The notes under the pieces are model-generated. The model searched no databases. It was not told where the DNA came from and saw only the letters and a program-made list of their open reading frames with translations. From assembly GCA_030429735.1 (NCBI GenBank), contig JAUIET010000005.1, forward strand, positions 77,905 to 141,904: a DNA stretch of 64,000 bases, written 5' to 3'. The first letter of the stretch is position 1. Every line of letters begins with the position of its first letter. Source of the stretch: Gammaproteobacteria bacterium. GTDB taxonomy: Bacteria > Pseudomonadota > Gammaproteobacteria > Pseudomonadales > JAUIET01. A program made the position numbers and the translations under genes. Below, piece after piece: positions 15,666 through 25,292 of the stretch.

Positions 15666-17672
15666 CTAACACAGTTGGCCAATCACTTCGGCGCTAATGG
15701 TGGCGGCAATCAAGCTGCTGTCAGAGTCCATGTCAGGAATGTCGATTCTTTCTACTGATAAATCAATATTGGCTGTTTGCACAGAGGGCGTCTCCCACAG
15801 CGCCGCAGATTGCTCCTGCACGCGCTGGCGAGCAATTTGTTCTGCAAGCTTGATGGCTTGTTCGCCATTTTCGCAGCGGATCGGGCGACCTCCAGCGTGG
15901 ACCAGAAAACTGCCTTTCGATCCACGTGATACCTCGATGCGAACTCTTGCTTTGGTCATGCCAACCGCGGCACCCACTGCGTTGGCGATGCCACTGTACT
16001 CCGGAATGCGTGCTTGCACACCGAGTCTGCGACCCACTTCCGGGTAGACAATGCCGGCTGGCCCGCCAACTGCGATCAGTTCAATATGTGGGGTCAGGTT
16101 CACACTGAGATCGTTCAAGCTATGCCGGCCGCTGGCCGTGCTATCTATCAAGGTGTCGTCCTCGGCAAAGGCTTTTCCAGCCAGGCAATCCAGCAGCACC
16201 CGCGTACTTTTATAGGCCACCGCATCCAGCACATCTTCGGCCAGTTTTTTAACATCGCTGAGCGTGTCATGACCGCTCACCCGGCCGCACCCTCGGCCTA
16301 ATAGCTCGCCGGCTAATAGAGAGGCTTCGGCACACCATTGCGATTGTTTTTGCAGAATATGGGCAGCGTCGCTGAGTGTGAACCCGGACATTCTCAGGTA
16401 ACCCTGGTCAATCAGTTTTGGTACGCGAGAGCGGTCAGCCGCATTGTGGACAACGTCGCGATACAGGCTGGGGTGGGCAGGATTGATTCGTTGCAACAGC
16501 TCGATACTTTGCCGGTCCAATGTGCGATAGCCGGTTGTTGAGGCGCCATCAGGATGCATCAGGTAGCAGCTGGCACCCAGCATGCCTTGAGATTGGCCCA
16601 GCGCCAACTGTAGCGAAGTTGTGACCTGAGGGTACCGGTGCGCCAGCAATGCGACAGGCACTACGCGATTACTCAGTAAACTAACGTTTCCAGTCGGGTC
16701 GAATTCCACTGCGCTGTCGCCACCAAGGCCGATTGTCTTCATATCGATAGCACGAATCATGGTGCGAAAGCCGCCAACATCCGAACCTTGTTCGTTCAGT
16801 CTGGGCCAGCCATTCTTGACCACGGCCACATCCGTGGTGGTGCCACCGATGTCGGAAATAACAAAATCACTGATGCCCGACAAATGATGTGCGCCGATAA
16901 CACTGGCCGCTGGCCCTGACAAAATAGTTTCTATCGGGCGATTTAACACCGTCTCAGCACGGGCGATAGAACCGTCGCCTTTTACCATCATTATCGGTGC
17001 AGAAATTCCCAATTCCAGTAGGGTGTCGCGTACAGCGCGCTCCAGCGTCGCAATCAGCGACAGGATTCGAGCGTTTAATGTTGCTGTGAGCGCGCGGCGT
17101 GGTCCGTCCAGTTCATCGGCCAAATCGCAAGAAGCGCTTACTGGCTTGCCGCTTATTTGAGTGATCAGATCGGCGGCCTGGCGCTCGTGTGTTGAGTTTC
17201 GAACCGAGTATATTGACGCCACCGCGAATGCCTCAAGTTCTTTAAATGGGCCTTGCAGTGCGGTTTCAATGGCCTGCGTGTCAAGCGTACATAATTCACT
17301 GCCAGTATGGTGATGTCCGCCAGTGGCAGTTGCAATGACAGTGTCGGGTGCGGCTTCAGCGATTCGCGTGCGAGCAATCATGTCCTTACTGAAGCCAATC
17401 AGCAGGCAGCCCACAGGCGAGCCATGACCTTCCACCAGGGCATTGGTTGCCAGTGTTGTTGACAGCGATACCATGGAAACCGAGGTGACGGAAAATTCAC
17501 CTCCTGCACTGTCTATTACAGAGCGCAGTGCTTCGCCAACGCCTAAGGCCAGGTTGCCTTTAGTGGTCAGTGCTTTGGCGCCGGCAATAATTGCGTGTGA
17601 ACGAGCATCAATGATGACCGCGTCAGTGTAGGTTCCCCCGGTATCTATGCCAATGGCAAATTTATTCGTCAT
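15666..17672 (-). CDS. Hydantoinase/oxoprolinase family ATPase (HyuA-like)
   Basis: 668 residues. Starts with the ASKHA phosphate loop GIDTGGTYTDAVII (hydantoinase/oxoprolinase N-terminal domain), followed by STTLATNAL, then the main hydantoinase A domain with GPAASVIGA and the second nucleotide loop ISDIGGTTTDVAVV. Members hydrolyse N-methylhydantoin, 5-oxoproline or related amides with ATP; many are uncharacterised. No HyuB partner is adjacent. The position divergent from an MttB-family methyltransferase, separated only by a LysR remnant, hints at a role in methylamine/betaine metabolism, possibly on a hydantoin-like substrate. That link is inference. Confidence 0.75.
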   Translation of the reverse strand: MTNKFAIGIDTGGTYTDAVIIDARSHAIIAGAKALTTKGNLALGVGEALRSVIDSAGGEFSVTSVSMVSLSTTLATNALVEGHGSPVGCLLIGFSKDMIARTRIAEAAPDTVIATATGGHHHTGSELCTLDTQAIETALQGPFKELEAFAVASIYSVRNSTHERQAADLITQISGKPVSASCDLADELDGPRRALTATLNARILSLIATLERAVRDTLLELGISAPIMMVKGDGSIARAETVLNRPIETILSGPAASVIGAHHLSGISDFVISDIGGTTTDVAVVKNGWPRLNEQGSDVGGFRTMIRAIDMKTIGLGGDSAVEFDPTGNVSLLSNRVVPVALLAHRYPQVTTSLQLALGQSQGMLGASCYLMHPDGASTTGYRTLDRQSIELLQRINPAHPSLYRDVVHNAADRSRVPKLIDQGYLRMSGFTLSDAAHILQKQSQWCAEASLLAGELLGRGCGRVSGHDTLSDVKKLAEDVLDAVAYKSTRVLLDCLAGKAFAEDDTLIDSTASGRHSLNDLSVNLTPHIELIAVGGPAGIVYPEVGRRLGVQARIPEYSGIANAVGAAVGMTKARVRIEVSRGSKGSFLVHAGGRPIRCENGEQAIKLAEQIARQRVQEQSAALWETPSVQTANIDLSVERIDIPDMDSDSSLIAATISAEVIGQLC

Positions 17673-17770
17673 ACCTTAGCTTGCTGTTTTCACACCCCGG
17701 CCAGTACCGAAACGGCCACGCGCTAGAGTAGCTGTCTGGCGCAGGACTGGCAATCGCTGATGGATTTGCC

Positions 17771-17935
17771 CTACGTCAGTAAGCAGTCACGATAAGCGCG
17801 TACCAGAGTCTTTACCTGATGGCTAATGGCAGCTTGGCTCACATTCATCTCACACGACGCTAAAGTAAAGCTCATGTGTCTGGTGGCGCATTCGAAAGCA
17901 CGCAAGCTGTTGAGTGGAGGGAGGTTACGACTCAT
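17771..17935 (-). pseudogene. LysR-family regulator reduced to its HTH, internal deletion
   Basis: The 54-codon frame starts MSRNLPPLNSLRAFECATRH, then MSFTLASCEMNVSQAAISHQVKTL, a clear GcvA-type LysR N-terminal winged helix. After the HTH it reads VRAYRDCLLT and stops; that ending resembles the usual LysR C-terminus (RAFRDWLL-type). The effector domain, roughly 240 residues, is missing, so this looks like an in-frame internal deletion that joined head to tail. The intact gene would have been divergent from the MttB operon and was probably its regulator (inference). Confidence 0.6.
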
Positions 17936-18082
17936 TGACAGGCCCTGAAAAGGTGCGAGAATCGGCAGTTTATAGATTAGCTGTATTAATGCATAGGCTT
18001 GATAATACTTGCTTGTTGGAACGTTGCTCTGGGAGCACACTTCGGCGTTTACGCAGTTAGAATAATTAAAGAGGGCAGTACT

Positions 18083-19627
18083 ATGTCTAGACGCGCCGGT
18101 GGCAGAAAATCAAGGGTCGCGTTGCGCAGCGCACCACTCGCCGAGGATAAGAAACCCGTTCAGCCAGGCGAAACAGGTGGCTGGTACAAACCATTGGCCG
18201 AGCCGGATATTCCGAAGATTGTTGATACTGCGTATCGAATTCTTGAAGAAGTAGGCTTCGCTCAAGCAACACCGCACTGCATCGAAGTATGCACGGCATT
18301 TGGCGCTGTTTACGGGGATGACCAGCGCCTGCGAATGTCTCGCGAGGTGGTTGAAAAAGCCCTAGGCCTGTGCCAACGCAATTTGATATTGCATGGCCAG
18401 GTTCCCGAATACGATCTGGATCTCAGTGGTCAGCGCGTGCATTTTTCTACCGCGGGCGCGGCCGTGATGATTGCTGATACCGAAACCAATAGCTATCGTG
18501 AATCGCAGTTGCAGGACCTGTATGATTTGTCTCGTATTGTCAGCAATTGCGAGCATATTCATATGTTCCAGCGCATGTGTGTTGCGCGCGATGTTGAGGA
18601 CAATATGGAGATGGACCTGAACACAGCGTATGCCTGTGTGATGGGTACGCAAAAACACATCGGCTCATCATGGACTGAAGCGCACCACGTAGAACAAACT
18701 CTACAAATGCTGCACGTTTTTGCTGGCGGTGAACAAGCATGGCGCGCACGACCGTTCATGAGCCAGTCTAACTGCTTTGTAGTGCCGCCAATGAAGTTCG
18801 CTGAAGAGTCGCTGGAGTGTTTGCGCGTAGCGGTAGAAGGTGGAATGCCGGTTTTACTGCTGTCAGCGGGGCAGGCCGGTGCAACAGCACCAGCGTGTCT
18901 GGCCGGTACGGTCGCGCAAGCCTGGGCCGAGTGTTTGGGTGGTCTTGTGTATGTTAACGCTATCGAGCCCGGTGCGCCGGCCATTATCGGTACATGGCCT
19001 TTTGTCTCTGACCTTAGAACAGGTGCAATGAGTGGCGGGTCGCCGGAGCAGGGTTTGTTGTCGGCGGCTTGCGCGCAGCTTGGGCATTATTTCGATTTGC
19101 CAACGGGCACTGGCTGCGGCATGGCTGATGCAAAAATGCCGGATTTTCAGGCCGGTGCCGAGCGTGCCTATACAGCCGCTGCTGCCTCTCTGGGTGGGGC
19201 GAATATTATTTATGAATCTGCCGGAATGTACGCAAGCCTGTTGGGTTGTTGCCCGGAAAGCTTGTTGCTCGATAACGACGTGCTGGGCGCCTGTTTACGC
19301 ATGACCAAGGGTATTGCGGTAAACTCGGAAACGCTGAGTTTTGATGTATTGAAAGATGTATGTTTGTCGGGCAAGGGTCATTACCTGGGTTCAGATCAAA
19401 CCTTGGGAGTGATGCAGTCTGAGTACATATACCCGGAATTTGGCAATCGAATGAGTCCTGGCGACTGGGAAGAGGCGGGCAAGCCAGAGCCTTTAAAAAA
19501 TGCTGTGCTCCGAAAAAAAGAAATTCTGGCCAGCTACTTCCCAACGCATATCAGTGACGAAGTAGACCAGGAGATTCGGCAGAAATTTCCGATCAGGCTG
19601 CCGAGAGAGAGTATTGGCCGTGCTTAG
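18083..19627 (+). CDS. MttB-superfamily methyltransferase without pyrrolysine
   Basis: 514 residues of the trimethylamine methyltransferase (MttB) family. The frame is open throughout with no internal amber codon, so it belongs to the non-pyrrolysine branch, whose characterised member MtgB demethylates glycine betaine onto a corrinoid protein. Blocks such as LEEVGFAQATPHCIEV, HFSTAGAAVMIAD, GTQKHIGSS and SGGSPEQGLLSAACAQLGHYF support the family. The ATG at 18083 follows GAGG by eight bases; longer frames to 17999 are not supported. No corrinoid protein or corrinoid-protein methyltransferase is encoded nearby. Two FAD-GcvT demethylases follow directly, suggesting a betaine-type methylated amine as substrate. 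Confidence 0.8.
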   Translation: MSRRAGGRKSRVALRSAPLAEDKKPVQPGETGGWYKPLAEPDIPKIVDTAYRILEEVGFAQATPHCIEVCTAFGAVYGDDQRLRMSREVVEKALGLCQRNLILHGQVPEYDLDLSGQRVHFSTAGAAVMIADTETNSYRESQLQDLYDLSRIVSNCEHIHMFQRMCVARDVEDNMEMDLNTAYACVMGTQKHIGSSWTEAHHVEQTLQMLHVFAGGEQAWRARPFMSQSNCFVVPPMKFAEESLECLRVAVEGGMPVLLLSAGQAGATAPACLAGTVAQAWAECLGGLVYVNAIEPGAPAIIGTWPFVSDLRTGAMSGGSPEQGLLSAACAQLGHYFDLPTGTGCGMADAKMPDFQAGAERAYTAAAASLGGANIIYESAGMYASLLGCCPESLLLDNDVLGACLRMTKGIAVNSETLSFDVLKDVCLSGKGHYLGSDQTLGVMQSEYIYPEFGNRMSPGDWEEAGKPEPLKNAVLRKKEILASYFPTHISDEVDQEIRQKFPIRLPRESIGRA

Positions 19628-19669
19628 AAATCGTTTGGTTTCTTGTACAAGAACATAATAGAGAACACT

Positions 19670-22087
19670 ATGAAAGAACACGCCCAGGTTGTTGTCATTG
19701 GCGGTGGGTCACTTGGCGTTAGCCTGCTTTATCATTTGAGCAAAGAAGGCTGGACCGATACTTTGTTGATTGAAAAAGGTGAGCTAACCAGTGGTTCAAC
19801 CTGGCACGCAGCTGGGCTGGTCTCAAATTTTATCGGGAATCACACCGTTGCAAAAATACAACAGGCGTCGATTGAGCTGTATACCAAAACCCTGCCCGAA
19901 GAAACCGGCGAGCCATCTCCGTTCCACCAATGTGGCAGCCTGCGCATCGGCTATTCAAAACTGGAAGAGGAGTGGTTTCGAAACCTTGCAAGCCGAGCGG
20001 CTAACGTGCCGTGCGAATTCAATATCGTAAGCAAAGCGGAAGCGCAAAAACTGAACCCATTGATGAACTTTGATAACGCGCGAATTATTGTCAGCACGCC
20101 AAACGATGGTCATGTAGACCCAACGTCGGTGGTAATGCCAATGTCGCAGCTGGCCAGAGCCAACGGTGCGACAATCAGCCGCTTTAACCGTGTAGTGGAT
20201 ATCAATCCATTGCCCAGTGGCGAATGGGAAGTAGTTACAGAGAAAGGCACTGTGCGCGCCGAGCACGTAGTGAATGCGGCAGGGTGTTTCGCACCGGAAG
20301 TGGGCGCCATGGTTGGCGTGAACGTTCCGATCATCAATCTGGAGCATCAATATCTGGTTACTGATCCACACCCCGAGATTGAGAAGCTCGATTTCGAATT
20401 ACCCGTCTGTCGTGATTCATATAGCCATGCGTACATACGTCAGGAAGGCAAAGGTTTTCTGGTAGGTCCTTACGAAACCTGGGGCTCCAAGCCGTGGGCA
20501 CTTGACGGAATGGACTGGGCATTTGATAGGGAGTTGTTTGCCGGCGACCTGGAACGCTTATTGCCATTTCTTGAAAGAAGCATGGAGCTGACGCCATCTT
20601 TTAGTGAGGTAGGTGTTCGCACCGTGGTGAATGGCCCGATCACGCATACTCCCGATGACAACGTTCTTGCCGGGCCGCAAGCGGGTTTGCGCAATTTCTG
20701 GAATTTGTGTGGGTCCAGCATCGGTATTGCCCAGGGCGCCTTGGGTAAATACATGGCGCAGTGGATGATATACGGTGAAACTGAATTGAATATGGCGTCC
20801 CTAGACAGCAGACGTTTCTCTGGTTGGGCAGATAAAAATTATTGCATCACCAAAGCCATTGAAAGCTACGAAGTAATGTATACCGCGATGGGGGCGACAG
20901 AAGCGCGACCGGTGGGCAGGGCGAAGCGGATTAGCCCCTTGTATGCCCTGTTAGCCGAAAAAGGGGCAAAGTATGGCGTTGTGCAGGGTTATGAAAAGCC
21001 ATTGTGGTTTGCAACCGACTCGATTCGAGGCGAACAGCCGCATTGGTCGCGCAGTGATGCGCATGCGGTGGTGGCGGAGGAATGCGCAGCGGTACGCGAT
21101 AACGCAGGTATTATTGATATTTCCGGTGCGGCTACCTTCGCAGTTACTGGCGAAGATGCCAGTGCTTTCTTGAATAAGCTATCGTGCAACAAGTTGCCAG
21201 CAAAAGACGGCCGCTTAAGTCTTAGTTTATTCCATGGTCCCAATGGCGGGATTATGACTGAGCAATCCATTACGCGCATCAGTGCAGACCATTATTTGCT
21301 GGTTGGCCCGATCGCCGGCGAGCACCGCGATTTGCACTGGATGCAAACACATTCTGACGGTTTTGATGTGACGATAGAAAATCAGACGGACGAGATGGGG
21401 GGTGTTTTGCTGACTGGCCCAAAATCACGCGATATTTTGCAAGCGATCAGCACATCGGACTTGTCACACAGCGCCTTTCCCTGGCTGAGCACGCAGATGA
21501 TTCAGTGCGACAGTGCTGATGTTCGCGCCATTCGGGTCAGCTACGCGGGTGAGCTCGGCTATGAGCTGCACATGCCGGTATGGCAGCTGCCAAGTATCTA
21601 CGAGTCTTTGTTCCGGGTAGGTGCCGAACACGGCCTGCGTGATTTCGGTGGCTATGCGTTCAATAGCCTGCGTATGGAGAAAATGTATCACGCATGGGGT
21701 AGCGAATTCACAGAAGAAATTTCCGGTGTGGAAGCGGGTATGGGCCGCTTTATTGATACCAGCCGCGATTTTCTTGGTGTGGAAGTGGTTCGCGAACGTG
21801 AAGCGAATGGCGGTGAGATTCAATTAGCCTATCTCGCTTTCGACGATGATATAGCGTGCGAATGCTATGGCAACGAATCTGTATTCCATAATGGCGAACA
21901 CGTTGGCCTGACCACAGGCGGAGCGTTCGGCTATCGTGTAGGTTACAGCCTTGCGTTTGCGTACATTACGCCAGATCTGGTTCAGCAAGGCATTGAGCTG
22001 GAAGTACAAACGACACTTGGTATGCGCAAAGCCCATGTGGAAATAGATGCGGTGTATGATCCAGGCAACGAAAGATTGAGAAGCTAA
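19670..22087 (+). CDS. FAD-dependent dimethylglycine/sarcosine dehydrogenase-like protein with GcvT domain (1)
   Basis: 805 residues in two halves. The N-terminal DAO-type oxidoreductase has dinucleotide motif VVVIGGGSLGVSLLYHL (7-23) and STWHAAGL, whose His46 matches the covalent-FAD histidine of dimethylglycine dehydrogenases. The C-terminal half (about 430-800) is a GcvT aminomethyltransferase-like folate domain with YAGELGYELHMP and NSLRMEKMYHAWG. Expected to oxidise an N-methyl group and pass the C1 unit to tetrahydrofolate as 5,10-methylene-THF. It lies 42 bp after the MttB-like gene and overlaps the next paralogue by one base (TAATG). Confidence 0.8.
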   Translation: MKEHAQVVVIGGGSLGVSLLYHLSKEGWTDTLLIEKGELTSGSTWHAAGLVSNFIGNHTVAKIQQASIELYTKTLPEETGEPSPFHQCGSLRIGYSKLEEEWFRNLASRAANVPCEFNIVSKAEAQKLNPLMNFDNARIIVSTPNDGHVDPTSVVMPMSQLARANGATISRFNRVVDINPLPSGEWEVVTEKGTVRAEHVVNAAGCFAPEVGAMVGVNVPIINLEHQYLVTDPHPEIEKLDFELPVCRDSYSHAYIRQEGKGFLVGPYETWGSKPWALDGMDWAFDRELFAGDLERLLPFLERSMELTPSFSEVGVRTVVNGPITHTPDDNVLAGPQAGLRNFWNLCGSSIGIAQGALGKYMAQWMIYGETELNMASLDSRRFSGWADKNYCITKAIESYEVMYTAMGATEARPVGRAKRISPLYALLAEKGAKYGVVQGYEKPLWFATDSIRGEQPHWSRSDAHAVVAEECAAVRDNAGIIDISGAATFAVTGEDASAFLNKLSCNKLPAKDGRLSLSLFHGPNGGIMTEQSITRISADHYLLVGPIAGEHRDLHWMQTHSDGFDVTIENQTDEMGGVLLTGPKSRDILQAISTSDLSHSAFPWLSTQMIQCDSADVRAIRVSYAGELGYELHMPVWQLPSIYESLFRVGAEHGLRDFGGYAFNSLRMEKMYHAWGSEFTEEISGVEAGMGRFIDTSRDFLGVEVVREREANGGEIQLAYLAFDDDIACECYGNESVFHNGEHVGLTTGGAFGYRVGYSLAFAYITPDLVQQGIELEVQTTLGMRKAHVEIDAVYDPGNERLRS

Positions 22088-24537
22088 TGGCAATCGTACC
22101 AACGGAAACAGAATACCTGATTATAGGTGGTGGCATTATTGGTTGCTCAATCGCGTATCACCTGACGAAGCGCGGCGCAAATGAAGTAGTAGTGTTAGAA
22201 CGCCAGCAACTGACCTGCGGCACCACCTGGCATGCGGCTGGTCTTTGTTCCATGCTGTGGCCCACACCAACATTAACTAATCTTGCCAAGTATACTCACC
22301 AGCTTTACGCCAGTCTCGAACAAGAAACAGGGCAAGCCAGTGGCTATCGGCGCATTGGCAGTCTTAGCCTCGCTCGCGATGAAGAACGTCTTGAAGAGCT
22401 TCGCCGAACCTCATCGATGGGTAAAGTGTTTGGTGTTGAAAGTGAATGGATAGATCATGCCCGCCTGGAAGAGCTTTACCCCGGCATTAACACCGACGGC
22501 GTGCTCGCAACCATGTACATCGAGAACGACGGGCAAACTAACCCAATTGATACGACCATGGCCCTGGCCAAAGGCGCGCGTATGGGCGGCGCACAAATTA
22601 TTGAAGGCGTGACCGTTGACGATGTGCTGACCGATCAGGACAACGCAGTTGGAGCACGCTATCGAGTAAACAAAACGGGTGAGACTGCAGACATCAAGGC
22701 GCGCAAGGTGATTCTGTGCGGCGGTCTCTGGTCGCGCGACATTGCCGCCAAGATTGGCGTGCAGCTGCCGTTGTATGCCTGTGAACACCAATACGTGGTC
22801 ACCGAAGAAATGCCGGGTCTGACCAAACGCCCGGTGTTGCGCGATTTTGCCAAGGGTCTTTACTTCAAGGAAGACGCTGGGAAAATGCTGGTGGGCTGGT
22901 TCGAAACCAACGCTATTGGTTGCCCGATGAGCAAGATCAACCCCGACTTCAGCTTTGATGAATTCCCCTGCGATATGGACCATATCGAACCCTATCTATT
23001 AGGTGGCATGGAAACCTTTCCCGCGTTCGGTGAAGCCGGCATTCGCACATACTTCAATGGCCCCGAAAGTTTCACCAACGACAATTTGCATTTGCTCGGC
23101 CCCACCCCGGAAGTTGAGAATTTCTGGGTGGCTTGCGGCATGAACAGCAAAGGTATTGGCGCGGGCGGTGGCGTGGGTAAAATCATGGCTGACTGGCTGC
23201 TGGATGGTTACCCTTCCGGCGAGATTACTGAAACCGATGTGCGGCGCAACAACTCTGTGCAGCGCACGCAGAGCTACGTAGAAGAACGCATACCGGAAGC
23301 GCTGGGCCACACGTACTCCATGCACTGGCCGTTTTATCAGTACCATACTGCCCGTGATCTGATCCACTCACCCATTCACGAGGTGCTGAAAAAACAGAAT
23401 GCCTGTTTTGGTGAGGTGGGCGGTTATGAACGCCCAAACTGGTTTGCCGCTGAAGGACAGCCTGCCGAATACAAATACAGTTACAAACGTCAAAACTGGT
23501 TCGAACGCTACGCCGAAGAGCATCGTGCCATGCGCGAAGCAGTAGGAATCTATGATATCTCAAGTTTTGGCAAGTTCGAAGTGAGTGGCCCTGGAGCCAT
23601 GGCCACCGTTCAGCGCCTGAGTTGTGCCGATATGGACGTTGAGGTTGGTAAAGTCACGTACACCCAATGGCTTAACGAACGCGGCGGCATCGAAGCGGAT
23701 CTGACCATTTCCAAGACTGGCGAAAACTGCTATGCGGTGGTTACTGGCATTGGCAGTCTATATCGCGATTGGTGGCGCTTGAAAAAACACCTGGCGCCGG
23801 ATACCGAACTGAAAGACTTCACCACCGGCACTGCTTGTTTTTCCGTTCAAGGACCACACGCCAGAGAAACGCTGCAGCAGCTGACCAATGAAGATCTGGG
23901 CAACGAAGCATTTCCGTTCGGAACTGGACGATTCCTTAATATGGGCGGCGCCACTATCTGGATGCAACGCATCAGCTATGTTGGTGAATTGGGCTGGGAA
24001 TTATTCGTGCCAGAAGAGTATGCGGTGAATTTGTTTAATGCGATTCATCAAGTCGGTGAACCATTCGGTATCCGAAACGTCGGCCTGCATGCCTTGAACA
24101 GCTTGCGGCTGGAAAAAGGCTTTCGGCATTGGGGGCACGACGTTGCCGCTGAAGACAACCTTATTCAAGCCGGCTTAAGCTTTACCGCAAAACCGGATGC
24201 CAGCGACTTTATTGGCCGAGATGCCTTTGTTGCCGCAAAGGCCGCCGGCTTGCCAGATCGCCGACTTGTGCAGTTTAAATTGCACGACCCGGAGCCGCTT
24301 CTCTATCACAACGAGCCCATCATTATGAACGGTGACGTTGCTGGTTATCTCACCAGTGGCATGTATGGTCATACGCTGGGAACCGCGATAGGGATGGGCT
24401 ATGTAAACGCCCCTGAACTCACGCGAGACGCATTGACAGCGGCTGAGTTTGAGATTGAGGTAGCCTGTGAACGATTCAAGGCTGATGCGTCATTGAGTGC
24501 GTTTTACGATCCTAAAGGTGAGCGAACGAAAGTTTGA
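22087..24537 (+). CDS. FAD-dependent dimethylglycine/sarcosine dehydrogenase-like protein with GcvT domain (2)
   Basis: 816 residues, same architecture as its upstream neighbour: YLIIGGGIIGCSIAYHL (10-26), TTWHAAGL with FAD-linking His49, then an FAO-type linker and a GcvT/GcvT_C folate domain (YVGELGWELFVPEEY, HALNSLRLEKGFRHWGHD). The two proteins are clearly paralogous but diverged, so they probably take successive substrates (for example dimethylglycine then sarcosine); which does which cannot be told. The ATG overlaps the previous stop (TAATG). This is the last gene of the MttB unit. Confidence 0.8.
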   Translation: MAIVPTETEYLIIGGGIIGCSIAYHLTKRGANEVVVLERQQLTCGTTWHAAGLCSMLWPTPTLTNLAKYTHQLYASLEQETGQASGYRRIGSLSLARDEERLEELRRTSSMGKVFGVESEWIDHARLEELYPGINTDGVLATMYIENDGQTNPIDTTMALAKGARMGGAQIIEGVTVDDVLTDQDNAVGARYRVNKTGETADIKARKVILCGGLWSRDIAAKIGVQLPLYACEHQYVVTEEMPGLTKRPVLRDFAKGLYFKEDAGKMLVGWFETNAIGCPMSKINPDFSFDEFPCDMDHIEPYLLGGMETFPAFGEAGIRTYFNGPESFTNDNLHLLGPTPEVENFWVACGMNSKGIGAGGGVGKIMADWLLDGYPSGEITETDVRRNNSVQRTQSYVEERIPEALGHTYSMHWPFYQYHTARDLIHSPIHEVLKKQNACFGEVGGYERPNWFAAEGQPAEYKYSYKRQNWFERYAEEHRAMREAVGIYDISSFGKFEVSGPGAMATVQRLSCADMDVEVGKVTYTQWLNERGGIEADLTISKTGENCYAVVTGIGSLYRDWWRLKKHLAPDTELKDFTTGTACFSVQGPHARETLQQLTNEDLGNEAFPFGTGRFLNMGGATIWMQRISYVGELGWELFVPEEYAVNLFNAIHQVGEPFGIRNVGLHALNSLRLEKGFRHWGHDVAAEDNLIQAGLSFTAKPDASDFIGRDAFVAAKAAGLPDRRLVQFKLHDPEPLLYHNEPIIMNGDVAGYLTSGMYGHTLGTAIGMGYVNAPELTRDALTAAEFEIEVACERFKADASLSAFYDPKGERTKV

Positions 24538-24611
24538 TGTCGAGGGTTAGTTTCGTTGTTCCTGGATTTGGTGGGTGGTTGAGTTTCTGCTTTTGCCTAA
24601 AACCGGCCCTC

Positions 24612-24648
24612 CAGAGTTAACAGTTTGCCATGTGAAGTGTTAACTCTG
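24612..24648. terminator. Long inverted repeat between convergent genes
   Basis: Perfect 11-bp arms CAGAGTTAACA (24612-24622) and TGTTAACTCTG (24638-24648) with a 15-base loop, located between the 3' ends of the dehydrogenase and vapC-like genes. The position fits a bidirectional terminator, but there is no T-tract on either side, so a protein-binding or island-boundary role is possible. Confidence 0.4.
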
Positions 24649-24679
24649 CGCTGAATCGCCGCTATTGGTACACCCTTGC

Positions 24680-25075
24680 CTATTCCAGCAGCTTTGTTCC
24701 AGGTACACGGGAAGCCTTACGATCGAAAGTAATCAGTGGCGTCATATCATTTGAATAGGCGACCGCAATGTGAAAGCAGTCTGCGAAGTCTGAATTGTTA
24801 TCGGAGTACAAATTTAACGCAACCTCTACAGAAGACTCTTCTTGAAATTGAATCTCACGGGATTCCAGCAGCTGATTGAAAGTGGATATGATCAACGCCT
24901 TGTTTAAGTCATATCGAGACCGCAATACCCATTCTAGTTCGATGGAAACCGTTAGAGTTATGAAGAGAGCTTCATTATCGATAGCTGATTCTATCAAAGA
25001 CTTTGCGGTCTGAAATTGTTTGTCATTGTCAGCTACCAAGTATCTGACGAGCACGCTAGTATCTAGTGCGGGCAA
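24680..25075 (-). CDS. PIN-domain toxin, VapC type
   Basis: 131 residues of the PIN nuclease fold. The acidic active-site set is present: Asp5 (ALDTSVLVRYL), Glu46/Glu48 (TVSIELEWVL), Asp96/Asp99 (NSDFADCF) and Asp118 (TFDRKA). Predicted Mg-dependent ribonuclease that cleaves a specific RNA when released from its antitoxin. No ATG or GTG is available after the in-frame stop; a TTG at 25075 lies two bases past the antitoxin stop with GAGGA nine bases upstream, so translation should be coupled to and weaker than that of the antitoxin. Confidence 0.8.
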   Translation of the reverse strand: MPALDTSVLVRYLVADNDKQFQTAKSLIESAIDNEALFITLTVSIELEWVLRSRYDLNKALIISTFNQLLESREIQFQEESSVEVALNLYSDNNSDFADCFHIAVAYSNDMTPLITFDRKASRVPGTKLLE

Positions 25076-25076
25076 C

Positions 25077-25292
25077 TCAGTCCATCCTCATATCCTTGAT
25101 GGCAACTTTCTTCTTTACTCCCTTTAGTGTGCCGGCCAACGATGTCACCGACCGAGATTTCGCTCGCATGATAGTAGTCCCGTTTGGTAATAAAGTGAAA
25201 ACCACTCTGTCTTTCGGACCAATGTTCATTTGCCTTCTTATTTCGGCAGGTATAGTAATCTGCCCCTTACTAGTCACAGCTGCTTCCGCCAC
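25077..25292 (-). CDS. AbrB/MazE-fold antitoxin partner of the PIN toxin
   Basis: 71 residues with a swapped-hairpin AbrB DNA-binding domain: AVTSKGQITIPAEIRRQMNIGPKDRVVF is the family signature, with a basic, flexible C-terminus (residues 45-71) that would bind the toxin. The start is GTG at 25292 with AAGGG about eight bases upstream. The pair should repress its own promoter, which must lie between 25293 and about 25400. Antitoxin before toxin is the standard VapBC order. Confidence 0.8.
   Translation of the reverse strand: MAEAAVTSKGQITIPAEIRRQMNIGPKDRVVFTLLPNGTTIMRAKSRSVTSLAGTLKGVKKKVAIKDMRMD

Noticed and set aside
18083-19627. Possible pyrrolysine (in-frame amber) in the MttB homologue
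   Set aside because: The frame has no internal TAG; the protein belongs to the non-pyrrolysine branch.
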